A program made the position numbers and the translations under genes. A stretch of 7,268 bases of DNA, from contig JAGXIA010000113.1 in NCBI GenBank assembly GCA_024635885.1, positions 1 to 7,268 of the forward strand, in the 5' to 3' direction. Of the stretch, positions 1 to 6,977 are shown piece by piece; the first letter of the stretch is position 1; the number at the start of each line of letters is the position of its first letter. The notes beneath the pieces are model-generated. The model ran no database searches, had not been told where the DNA came from, and saw nothing but the letters and a program-made list of their open reading frames with translations. This DNA comes from Helicobacteraceae bacterium. GTDB lineage: Bacteria > Campylobacterota > Campylobacteria > Campylobacterales > Sulfurimonadaceae.

Positions 1-2202
1 CATATTGAGTCAGAATGGCCTCTGTTTTTCACTTACTTGCTGCTTGATGCTATTATGCGAGAAGACACTGCAGACATAAAACACTACAGAGAAAAACTAG
101 AGCCGCTGTTTGTCGAACAAGATGGTATTCAGTTGCTCCCGGAGTTATATATAGTTCCGCAAGAATCCATAGAAGCTGAGAAGTTAAACCCTTTAAGTCA
201 AGTCAGAATTCCAAATGAAAATTTGCCATTAGTTTGGGCACAGAGCCTTTTTATGCTCTCAGATATGATTCTTGACGGCATACTGCGCCCTAATGATATT
301 GACCCTTTGCGCCGTCGTGAAAGAATTGGCTATAAACGTATAACGAACCCTTTAGTTTGTGTACTTGCCCAAAATGACTCGGTAAAACAACAACTCTTAA
401 ACCTAGGCATAAACAGTGAGACACTCGAAGAGGTAAGACCTGTTAAAATTATGCATGCCTCTGAATTATCAGAGATTCATACTATACTCGGTAAAAATGA
501 AAAACTCTCACTGAGTGGGCGACCATTCCTTGTAACAAGAACTATTACCACTTCACGTCTGCATCTGCTAAACGGAGAAGAGATTCTTTTTCTTCCATAC
601 TATTTTAATCCAAAAGGATTTTATTTTGGTTATGACAATCAACTATTAATCGAACACTTTCGATCCTCTTTAAAATTTCTTGCCATGCATTGGAATCATT
701 TAGCGCAACCTATCTTGCCATTTTTAGTACGTGAAGATATGCTTTTAAATAATGAAAATAATGAAGTTGTTAAATTATTACATGAATTTCAAACAGGAAA
801 GTGTGACTCTGTTGTCATCAAAGTTGGAGCTTTAGGACAGTTGTTAACAAGTGCTGCCGTGGAGAGAATCGATTATTTACATGGTCTTGAGATGAAAGGC
901 TTAGTCTTAAACACCGCTAAACAATCTTTATGCAGTGATTCAACTAATAATCAGACTAACTATCCACTGACCGCTGAGGAGTTACTAAAACTTGATACTG
1001 AAGATGACAACTCTTTAGTTGACACACTGCTTCATAACAATAATAGACTCCTCAAAGCTACTGCCCTTAAAATTTTATGGCAGAGAAACGGAGCAGATTT
1101 TACACTGTACGATGAAGATAAAGAGATAAAATTATCTACAATTGCAGAACAAAATTATGAGTCAGCTGCCATATGCCATGATTGGGCAGTTGTTCGAAGA
1201 ATTGCAGATATAACAGGAAAGTATGACGATAGACTAGAAGACACTCTGCTGGATATAGTTGTACGTCAAAAACGCTTAGCTATCGGTCGCGCATACAGCG
1301 AAAAAGCAACTTTTTCAAAACCATCAGACAGTGTGGCAATTTTAAAAACTCTCAAGGAATTTTGCGGAACAAACACAGCCGAAAGCACATTAACCCAAGA
1401 GATAATGTTACATATTAGTCAACTCATACGAACTGAACCTGAACTATTTGAAAATATGCTTACTCTTCGTACATGGTATTTTGTTCAGCTCTTAGTCGGT
1501 CAAATTAGTCGTTCTAAAAACTTAGCTATTGGTGATGCCTATGAGTTCCTACTCAGCTTGGCCCCCCATGATATTTATAATAATCTTCGTACTATATTGA
1601 AATCTTTTACCAAAGAAGTAACTGAGCTAATTGACCAGGAAAATTTACATGCCTCAGAGCAACCAAACCTTGACTTAGTACAAAATGGCTCTGCAGACGA
1701 TGATGTCACTGAAGACTGGGCTCAATGGAGAAAAGATGTCGGTATGATTGGTCGAATGTCGTCTAATTTTTATAAAGATGTGTGGCACCTGCTACAACAA
1801 TGCAAGGGGCTTGTAATTGGAGACAAATATAGCGTTCAAAGTCGAATAGGCTCAGAACTGACCCTAGGTGCAACTGCAGGTGAGCAAAATTTTGCTCTAA
1901 GAATTGACACTCTTTTGCACAGTATTGATGCACCGGATTATCGCCAGTTAAATATTGAAGTCATAGAGAGTTTGGCAAAACTTTTTAGACAAACTCCACA
2001 GTTGCAAGTTCAAGATGATTTAATACTTGATGTTTTAATTGGACATGCTGTAAGAATAGCATGGATTAAAGACAACCCTGATGAAAATTATGATGACAAA
2101 CGCGCTTTTGCATGGGAAGCTATTTATAAACTCTCTCCTGCAAAAGTCAATGTTGCTTTTGTGGAAGCATTTATGCATTTAATAGCTCCCGAATCTTATT
2201 AA
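1..2202 (+). CDS. Phosphorylase kinase alpha/beta-subunit-like protein (GH15-related), 5' end cut off
   Basis: The frame is open from the first base, so the gene begins upstream and about 733 C-terminal residues are visible. A TTG at position 37 is only an internal codon. Counting from the first codon, the sequence follows eukaryotic phosphorylase b kinase alpha/beta subunits as I know them: S-E-W-P-L-F-x-T-Y at 4-12, LLPELY at about 45-50, LPLVWAQSL at 75-83 (PhK has LPHMWGQSL), DPLRRR at about 98-103 and LSGRP at 171-175. These form the end of a GH15 glucoamylase-like (alpha/alpha toroid) domain. A helical middle region follows. Residues about 571-730 match the PhK C-terminal domain, with features such as IGRMSSNFYKDVW and DYRQLNIEVIESL. 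No farnesylation CaaX end is present. In animals these subunits regulate glycogen phosphorylase kinase; the bacterial role is unknown and may involve glycogen or oligosaccharide binding or hydrolysis. The GH15 N-terminus lies outside, so catalytic competence cannot be judged. Family assignment is strong, function weak. Confidence 0.85.
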   Translation, partial: HIESEWPLFFTYLLLDAIMREDTADIKHYREKLEPLFVEQDGIQLLPELYIVPQESIEAEKLNPLSQVRIPNENLPLVWAQSLFMLSDMILDGILRPNDIDPLRRRERIGYKRITNPLVCVLAQNDSVKQQLLNLGINSETLEEVRPVKIMHASELSEIHTILGKNEKLSLSGRPFLVTRTITTSRLHLLNGEEILFLPYYFNPKGFYFGYDNQLLIEHFRSSLKFLAMHWNHLAQPILPFLVREDMLLNNENNEVVKLLHEFQTGKCDSVVIKVGALGQLLTSAAVERIDYLHGLEMKGLVLNTAKQSLCSDSTNNQTNYPLTAEELLKLDTEDDNSLVDTLLHNNNRLLKATALKILWQRNGADFTLYDEDKEIKLSTIAEQNYESAAICHDWAVVRRIADITGKYDDRLEDTLLDIVVRQKRLAIGRAYSEKATFSKPSDSVAILKTLKEFCGTNTAESTLTQEIMLHISQLIRTEPELFENMLTLRTWYFVQLLVGQISRSKNLAIGDAYEFLLSLAPHDIYNNLRTILKSFTKEVTELIDQENLHASEQPNLDLVQNGSADDDVTEDWAQWRKDVGMIGRMSSNFYKDVWHLLQQCKGLVIGDKYSVQSRIGSELTLGATAGEQNFALRIDTLLHSIDAPDYRQLNIEVIESLAKLFRQTPQLQVQDDLILDVLIGHAVRIAWIKDNPDENYDDKRAFAWEAIYKLSPAKVNVAFVEAFMHLIAPESY

Positions 2203-2210
2203 AAAGTCCT

Positions 2211-2233
2211 GTCTTAGTTTGGGTAATTAAGAC
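2211..2233. terminator. Weak hairpin between convergent genes
   Basis: GTCTTA (2211-2216) is complementary to TAAGAC (2228-2233) across an 11-base loop, in the 24-bp gap between two convergent stop codons. It overlaps the stop codon of the minus-strand gene. On the minus strand the stem is followed by AGGACTTTTT, a modest T-run; on the plus strand it is followed by TTATTATTAT. A weak bidirectional terminator is possible, but the stem is only 6 bp with few G-C pairs. Confidence 0.3.
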
Positions 2234-4545
2234 TTATTATTATGTTTGTTGTGCTCTAGTAAAAACTGCTTATAATCATGTGCATTAAGTGGTTTAGAAT
2301 AAAAATATCCTTGAACTTTAGTACAACCCTCATGGAATAAAAAATCTCTTTGCTCTAGTGTTTCTACACCTTCAGCAATAATGTCCATATTTAAATGCTT
2401 GGCTATGGAGATTACAGAACGAACAATTGCTATATCTTCCATGTCAGTTGGAAGTCCATCAACAAAACTTTTATCAATTTTCAGTTTGTCTATTGGTAAG
2501 CGTTTTATATATGCCAAAGAAGAGTGTCCTGTTCCAAAATCATCTACAGAGATACTGATTCCGAGCTTTTTAATTTTATTTAATATTAGTATTGTTGCTT
2601 CTGGATCTTTCATCATCTCTCTTTCTGTAATCTCCAGCTCTAATCTTGAGGCATCAAAACCTGTCTCTTTTAAAATATTTTTTAAATCAACTATTACTTC
2701 TTTGTTTTCAAGTTGTTTTGCAGATATATTTAAGGCCAGTTTTCCGATTTCTATCCCCGCTTCTTGAAACAAAATTAACTGATTCATAGTCTTTCTCATC
2801 ATCCAAAGATCTATTTGGATAATTAAGTTTGTCTGCTCTGCAATAGGTATAAAGTCAGCAGGTGAAACAAATCCTAACTCTGGAGAGTGCCATCTGATAA
2901 GTGCTTCAGCACCAATAACTCTGCCTGTAATAGCATCTATTTGCGGCTGATAGAATGCTTCAAATTGATCTTCTTGAAGTGCAATTTTTAAGTTTTTTTC
3001 AAGGGTAACTCTATGAAGTGTATATTCACCCATTGTTTCATTATAGAATTGGTAATTATTTCTCCCCATCTCTTTAGCCTTATACATTGCTGTATCAGCA
3101 TTACTGATTAATACATCGGCATCAGCACCATCTTTTGAAAAACTACTTATACCTATACTAAAAGTAATATTGAAGGTATTATTGTCAATTTCTATTGGTT
3201 CTTGAACAGCATGTATAATCTTTTCAACAATAGCTATAAGATTTTCTTCATTGACATTTCTTATTAAAATTGTAAACTCATCTCCGGCAAGTCTAGAAAC
3301 CGTATCTTCAGTCCTGACACATTCTTTTAGTCTATCTGAGACACATTTTAAAAGAATATCGCCTGCATAATGCCCATGTGTGTCATTTACATCTTTAAAC
3401 CTGTCCAGATCTAAAAATAAAATGCTAAATTTTGAGTTATCTTTCTTTGCATTCTCTATGGTATGTTCCACTATCTCCAAAAACAAAAGACGATTTGCCA
3501 AACCCGTAAGAGCATCATGATGGGCTAAATATGTAAGCTCTTTTGTCTTGGATTTGAGCATATCTTCTAATTTATAATTCAACTCTTCTATGAGATTTTT
3601 TTTAGATCGAAAATATAAAAATATGATGTATCCTACAAACAACAAACCTCCAAATATTAACAAGAGTATATTACGACTTTGAAAAATATCATCTAAATTT
3701 ATATCATCTAAATTATACGCCATAATAAAATATGCCATAGGATTATTGTTCTCATCATTTAACTTATAGACACTGACAATCGAGTGCAATTCGGGGCATA
3801 TATTGAACTCGTTCTTACAGTTTATGACAGCTTCGACAGATTTTGTTTTTATCCCTTGTAATAATTTTTCATCAGCATTATTATTGGCTATATAATAGTT
3901 ATCAATAAACCTGTCTTGATCGACATAGATCAACTGGTCTTTATAAGATTTATCCACTAGAATAACCAAATGTTCTTTATTTGCATCCATATTTAGAGCA
4001 ATAGAGTTAAACCTTGCAAGAGTTTCAAATATACCAATAAATTTATTATTTTCATAGATTGGAACCATCGTTTTAAAAGAAAGAGCAAATTTACCAACAC
4101 TGATAGATGTTATGATTTGTGGATTTTTTACTATTTTGGATATATCTGTACGAGCCTCCAACAGACTGTCTCCGCTTTTATCACTAAAACTTCTGTAAAA
4201 ACTTTTTCCATCTGTATCAATAATCTGAAACCAAACATTTTTTAAATCAGTATTTTCTTTTAATTTTAAAGAAAAATCTTCTAAATTGATTTTCGATTTA
4301 TCTCTACTTAGAAGTGCATTTTTTATTTTCTGATCTTCAGCCATTGCCAAAGATATTTGCAAAACAGTGCCCTCTTTATCTTTTATTAAACTCTCAAGGT
4401 GTATTTTCATATTTCTAGAAATCTGTAAATATCGCTCATTTGTTAAAGATTCAGTTTTTTGAGATATCAATATATAGCCAACAAAAATAATTAATATCAA
4501 TATTAAAATTTGGAAAATTGACCTAGTTAACTTAGCACTGTTCAT
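2227..4545 (-). CDS. Membrane sensor diguanylate cyclase/phosphodiesterase (Cache-GGDEF-EAL)
   Basis: This is a 772-residue inner-membrane protein that likely makes and/or degrades cyclic di-GMP in response to a periplasmic signal. A first membrane helix (about 10-27) and a second (about 293-312) flank a sensor of about 265 residues. The W-F-Q-I-I-D-x-D-G-K-S-F-Y-R-S stretch near 105-119 resembles double-Cache domains (dCache_3-like). A short coiled coil leads into GGDEF (about 338-500), with DLDRFKDVND at 379-388, I-site RTED at 411-414, and AGDEF at 420-424 in place of GGDEF. The EAL domain (about 515-762) keeps E547-A-L, N606, E638, D668-D669, K689, E725 and Q745, so phosphodiesterase activity is expected. 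AGDEF variants are known to include active cyclases, so synthesis is also possible, with product inhibition through the I-site. AGGAAA at 4554-4559 lies 8 bases before the ATG and supports this start. The gene is same-strand but 159 bp downstream of the two-component operon, with its own probable promoter. Confidence 0.95.
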   Translation of the reverse strand: MNSAKLTRSIFQILILILIIFVGYILISQKTESLTNERYLQISRNMKIHLESLIKDKEGTVLQISLAMAEDQKIKNALLSRDKSKINLEDFSLKLKENTDLKNVWFQIIDTDGKSFYRSFSDKSGDSLLEARTDISKIVKNPQIITSISVGKFALSFKTMVPIYENNKFIGIFETLARFNSIALNMDANKEHLVILVDKSYKDQLIYVDQDRFIDNYYIANNNADEKLLQGIKTKSVEAVINCKNEFNICPELHSIVSVYKLNDENNNPMAYFIMAYNLDDINLDDIFQSRNILLLIFGGLLFVGYIIFLYFRSKKNLIEELNYKLEDMLKSKTKELTYLAHHDALTGLANRLLFLEIVEHTIENAKKDNSKFSILFLDLDRFKDVNDTHGHYAGDILLKCVSDRLKECVRTEDTVSRLAGDEFTILIRNVNEENLIAIVEKIIHAVQEPIEIDNNTFNITFSIGISSFSKDGADADVLISNADTAMYKAKEMGRNNYQFYNETMGEYTLHRVTLEKNLKIALQEDQFEAFYQPQIDAITGRVIGAEALIRWHSPELGFVSPADFIPIAEQTNLIIQIDLWMMRKTMNQLILFQEAGIEIGKLALNISAKQLENKEVIVDLKNILKETGFDASRLELEITEREMMKDPEATILILNKIKKLGISISVDDFGTGHSSLAYIKRLPIDKLKIDKSFVDGLPTDMEDIAIVRSVISIAKHLNMDIIAEGVETLEQRDFLFHEGCTKVQGYFYSKPLNAHDYKQFLLEHNKHNNKS

Positions 4546-4603
4546 ATAAAATATTTCCTAATAGTATAAAATTGTTTTATTTGTAATTATAATAACTGGA
4601 CTT

Positions 4604-4612
4604 ATTATAGCA
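4604..4612 (-). promoter_or_regulatory. Extended -10 promoter for the GGDEF-EAL gene
   Basis: On the minus strand this reads TGCTATAAT: a perfect TATAAT (4604-4609) preceded by TGC, with a T-run (TTTTTGC) directly upstream. This is the usual look of sigma-70 promoters in Campylobacterota, where a conserved -35 is generally missing. Transcription would start near 4597, leaving a leader of about 50 bases before the ATG at 4545. A second TATAAT at 4586-4591 on the same strand has no TGn extension and is the weaker candidate. Confidence 0.6.
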
Positions 4613-4623
4613 AAAATCATCCC

Positions 4624-4646
4624 ACTATATATTATAAAAATATAGT
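4624..4646. repeat. AT-rich inverted repeat upstream of the GGDEF-EAL promoter
   Basis: ACTATAT (4624-4630) and ATATAGT (4640-4646) are perfect reverse complements separated by 9 bases. It sits about 12 bp upstream of the extended -10 of the minus-strand c-di-GMP gene. It could be an operator, or part of the tail end of the kinase transcript. In such AT-rich sequence a 7-bp arm can arise by chance. Confidence 0.25.
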
Positions 4647-4671
4647 TTTATTTTCTATGACACTGTTTAAG

Positions 4672-4701
4672 CTTGGTATGTGCTAACTTCCACATGCCAA
4701 G
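4672..4701 (-). terminator. Hairpin directly after the histidine kinase gene
   Basis: Two 11-base arms, 4672-4682 (CTTGGTATGTG) and 4691-4701 (CACATGCCAAG), flank an 8-base loop and begin 3 bases past the kinase stop codon. On the minus-strand transcript there is one internal C-A mismatch; on the plus strand all 11 positions pair, with one G-U. No T-run follows on either strand, so it is not a textbook intrinsic terminator. A 3'-end stabilising or attenuating hairpin that separates the two-component operon from the next gene is the likely role. Confidence 0.4.
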
Positions 4702-4704
4702 ACT

Positions 4705-5835
4705 CTACCACTTAAACTTAAAACAACTACCCTTGTCAAGCTCAGAATCCACCTCGATTTCTATGCCAAACTCATCACAAATCTGCTTTACTATACTAAG
4801 CCCTATACCAAAACCACCGGCTATATTTGAACCTCGGACATAGCTTTTAAATATTTCTTGAAGCTTATCTTTTGCAATGCCTACTCCCTCATCTTTAACA
4901 CTAAAAAAGTTATCTTTTAATGTAATAGTTATACTTGTATTTGGCATGGAGTACTTTATCGCATTAGAAATTATATTTGAGAAAAGAAGTTCTACTCTTG
5001 AGTTTACTGCATTAAGGTAAGCCTCATCAATATCTGTCTTGATGCTTATATTTTTTGCCCTAGTAAGCTCCTTATAGTACTCTATACTTTGAAGTAAAAT
5101 AGGCTTTAAATCTAAAAGTTCTGAGCTCTGTTTTGGTGCAGCAAAGTTCAAATAAGCAAGAGATTGGTAGATGCTGTAAAGCTGTTTTGTACTGATAGAT
5201 ATATTCGTTAAAATTTTCTCATCATAAACCTGCTTTTGCAGTGCTCTTTTTGAACTCATTTTCAGGGCTGTAATGGGCGTATTTAACTCATGAGAAATAT
5301 CTTGTATAAACTGCTCTATCTGCGTTATTTTTTCATGAATCGGGCGCATAAAAAGTTTTGAAAGTATAAAAGATATTATTACTATAATTACAAATATGAA
5401 CCCCGTAATTGCAAACACCTCTTTTTGCAGACTAGCTAAGTATTTATGATACTCATCTGTTTTAACAACTACATACTTTATAGCTAAATGTTCTTGTACA
5501 GCTGAAGAAACCAAAATTTTTAAGCCGTCTTTTTCAAAATAATTCTGCTCGTAAACTCTCTGTTCTTTAGTTGGTATAAGCGTGTATTCATAACCTTCCT
5601 CTTCTTCTGGAAGTTCTAATTTTTTTTTCATCATTTGAGCATTTATAATAAGTCCGGAGACTCTGTCTGCGAGATGCTGTAATTTATAATAAGTTGTGTT
5701 TTCAAGTGAACTTTTTTGCGCACTATAGTACCAAAATCCACTCAGGAGTACAAAAAGCAAAGAAGAGCCTAAGTAGAGTGCCAAGAATGAGTAAAATGAT
5801 TTTTTTTCTAAGCTATTCAAACTTATACCCCTCAC
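4705..5835 (-). CDS. Membrane sensor histidine kinase of a two-component system
   Basis: This 376-residue kinase is the partner of the response regulator immediately upstream. Membrane helices at about 14-36 and 140-162 enclose a periplasmic region of about 100 residues, whose acidic stretch LPEEEEGYEY (75-84) gives no clear ligand. The H-box is ISHELNTPI with phospho-accepting H182; the N-box has N287 and N291; G1 is DEGVGI from D315; G2 is GGFGIGLSI from G340. All kinase motifs are intact. H182 lies only about 20 residues after the second helix, leaving no room for a normal HAMP domain. The start is uncertain. The GTG at 5835 has AGAG directly against it, too close to serve as a ribosome site. 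The in-frame TTG at 5818-5820 has GAGGGG about 7 bases upstream, would give 371 residues and overlaps the regulator stop by 8 bases. Either start means translational coupling. The signal sensed is unknown; the divergent operon suggests metal or envelope stress. Confidence 0.94.
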   Translation of the reverse strand: MRGISLNSLEKKSFYSFLALYLGSSLLFVLLSGFWYYSAQKSSLENTTYYKLQHLADRVSGLIINAQMMKKKLELPEEEEGYEYTLIPTKEQRVYEQNYFEKDGLKILVSSAVQEHLAIKYVVVKTDEYHKYLASLQKEVFAITGFIFVIIVIISFILSKLFMRPIHEKITQIEQFIQDISHELNTPITALKMSSKRALQKQVYDEKILTNISISTKQLYSIYQSLAYLNFAAPKQSSELLDLKPILLQSIEYYKELTRAKNISIKTDIDEAYLNAVNSRVELLFSNIISNAIKYSMPNTSITITLKDNFFSVKDEGVGIAKDKLQEIFKSYVRGSNIAGGFGIGLSIVKQICDEFGIEIEVDSELDKGSCFKFKW

Positions 5836-6460
5836 CTCTTACATTTAAAATATGTTCTTTTCCAACATATTTTCGAAGTTCTTTAATAATAGTTCGTATT
5901 GCATCATCTGATGGCATTTCATCATACTTCCAAAGGTTTTGCAGCATTTCATCTACACTAAGTACACGATGGCGGTTTTTGTAGAGATAATGCAGACAAG
6001 AACTCTCTTTTGGACTAAGGGTATATGTAATATCTGCATTACTAAGCATATGGGTTTGTGTATCAAATTCTATATTTGATGAAAGTCTAATAAGTGAAGT
6101 AAGTCCAAAATGCTTTTTTATATTCTCCACTCTCTGAGCCAATTCTTCTAAATCAAAAGGTTTTTTTATAAAATCATTCGCTCCCGATTCAAAAGCCAGT
6201 TTGAGGTACTTTGTATCATGAAAAGCAGTTATAAAGATAGCTGGAGTCTCATCATGAAAACTTCGCAAACTTTTTAGAAGAGAAATTCCGTCCCCATCGG
6301 GTACATTTATATCAAAAATATACAAATCGAACTTACTATTTTCACTCAAAGAGAGGGCCTCTTTCATGCTGTAAGTATGAGTAACCTCATACTTATCTTG
6401 CAAAAAATCTACTAAAATATTTGATAAGACAGTGTCATCTTCAAGGAGTAATATTTTCAT
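5813..6460 (-). CDS. OmpR/PhoB-family response regulator
   Basis: This is a 215-residue transcription factor. The receiver domain (1 to about 115) has the acidic pair D8-D9, the phospho-acceptor D50, T78 and K100 before P101, so all phosphorylation-site residues are present. The C-terminal winged-helix domain (about 125-215) shows the family pattern: the LSPKE turn near 148-152, the VLSVDEML helix, the recognition helix SDDAIRTIIKELRKYV (184-199) and the wing ILNVRGEGYKF. It is the first gene of its operon and its end overlaps the kinase start, so it is presumably phosphorylated by that kinase. No Shine-Dalgarno sequence precedes the ATG; instead a TATAAT lies 5 bases before it, hinting at a leaderless mRNA. 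The tandem direct repeat in the divergent intergenic region is its most likely binding site. The family is certain; the regulon is inferred. Confidence 0.96.
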   Translation of the reverse strand: MKILLLEDDTVLSNILVDFLQDKYEVTHTYSMKEALSLSENSKFDLYIFDINVPDGDGISLLKSLRSFHDETPAIFITAFHDTKYLKLAFESGANDFIKKPFDLEELAQRVENIKKHFGLTSLIRLSSNIEFDTQTHMLSNADITYTLSPKESSCLHYLYKNRHRVLSVDEMLQNLWKYDEMPSDDAIRTIIKELRKYVGKEHILNVRGEGYKFE

Positions 6461-6465
6461 AATGT

Positions 6466-6471
6466 ATTATA
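6466..6471 (-). promoter_or_regulatory. -10 box for the response regulator operon, implying a leaderless transcript
   Basis: On the minus strand, TTTGGTATAATACATT is followed directly by the ATG. TATAAT is perfect and lies 5 bases from the start codon, so transcription would begin at or next to the A of the ATG. No ribosome site is visible, which fits. A second minus-strand TATAAT at 6529-6534 would instead give a leader of about 60 bases that runs through the direct repeats. Both are possible. Confidence 0.5.
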
Positions 6472-6501
6472 CCAAATCCCTTGAATTTACGCTCTAAATA
6501 G

Positions 6502-6523
6502 TTCCTCACAAACTCCTCACAAA
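6502..6523 (+). promoter_or_regulatory. Tandem direct-repeat operator, likely OmpR-family regulator site
   Basis: TCCTCACAAA occurs at 6503-6512 and again at 6514-6523, head to tail with an 11-bp period (10 of 10 bases identical). OmpR/PhoB-family regulators typically bind two such half-sites one helical turn apart. The second copy ends 7 bp before the TATAAT at 6531-6536, so the pair covers the position of the -35 box, as in PhoB-type activation. It lies between the response regulator gene and the divergent DUF302 operon. That this regulator binds here is inferred. Confidence 0.6.
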
Positions 6524-6530
6524 GCCCAAT

Positions 6531-6536
6531 TATAAT
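6531..6536 (+). promoter_or_regulatory. -10 box of the DUF302 operon
   Basis: A perfect TATAAT with no recognisable -35; that position is filled by the tandem repeat. The start of transcription would be near 6543, leaving a leader of about 23 bases that contains GGAG (6557-6560), 5 bases before the ATG at 6566. The lack of a -35 beside an operator suggests an activator-dependent promoter. Confidence 0.55.
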
Positions 6537-6565
6537 ATTGCATATTCAAAAAAAATGGAGATGAT

Positions 6566-6952
6566 ATGATTTATAAATCACAAATAAAATTGCCACTTGA
6601 AACAGTTAAAGGGCAACTTGAAGAAAAGGCCAAAGAGTACGGTTTTGGTATTTTAGGTTCCTATGACTTTAAACAAATATTGAAAAGCAAGGGATTCGAG
6701 ATTCAGCAGGACATTACAGTTTATGAGATTTGCAACCCGGCTGCTGCTGCTGAGGCATTAAATTCTACTTCTGATATTTCAGTTTATCTTCCTTGCAGAT
6801 TATCTGTATATGAAGAAAACGGAGTAACTGTTATAGCAACTATTGGGGTAGAAGAGATGCTTAATGCATTTAATGTAGATGAAGAGTTTGCAAGACACAT
6901 GCTAGTAATTTTTAACAAGCTTCGTGACCTTATGAATGCTTGGGAAGATTAA
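6566..6952 (+). CDS. DUF302 family protein
   Basis: This 128-residue protein has no signal peptide or membrane segment, so it is probably cytoplasmic. It matches DUF302 over its whole length, with the family hallmarks VYEICNP (52-58) and LPCRLSVYEENG (75-86); C56 and C77 are the only cysteines and lie within these motifs. DUF302 proteins are small alpha/beta proteins whose biochemical role is not established. They recur near sulfur-oxidation and heavy-metal handling genes, and the two cysteines would suit thiol or metal chemistry. GGAG at 6557-6560 supports the ATG at 6566. It is the first gene of an operon of at least three genes, transcribed away from the two-component system and preceded by a likely regulator operator. 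The run of four alanines (about 59-62) is encoded by a short GCT repeat and is ordinary coding sequence. Confidence 0.92.
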   Translation: MIYKSQIKLPLETVKGQLEEKAKEYGFGILGSYDFKQILKSKGFEIQQDITVYEICNPAAAAEALNSTSDISVYLPCRLSVYEENGVTVIATIGVEEMLNAFNVDEEFARHMLVIFNKLRDLMNAWED

Positions 6953-6977
6953 TACAGCTTATTGAAAGGAGTTTATC

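Noticed and set aside
37..39. TTG as a start for the phosphorylase-kinase-like gene
   Set aside because: The frame is open back to base 1 and the upstream codons (H-I-E-S-E-W-P-L-F) match a conserved PhK segment, so this is internal.
2381..2767. Plus-strand open frame of 128 codons
   Set aside because: It lies wholly inside the EAL-coding part of the minus-strand gene, whose reading is fixed by all catalytic motifs. Its product is Ser/Ile/Phe-rich with no recognisable family.
5694..5984. Plus-strand open frame of 96 codons
   Set aside because: It runs antisense across the kinase/regulator overlap. Its composition is typical of a shadow frame and it has no ribosome site or homology pattern.
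6561..6569. Mini-ORF ATG-ATA-TGA whose stop overlaps the DUF302 start codon
   Set aside because: GGAG touches its ATG directly, leaving no spacing for initiation, while the same GGAG is well placed for the ATG at 6566. It is probably a chance arrangement.
6741..6755. Short GCT/CTG triplet run
   Set aside because: It encodes an alanine run inside the well-matched DUF302 protein and is too short to be a meaningful microsatellite.
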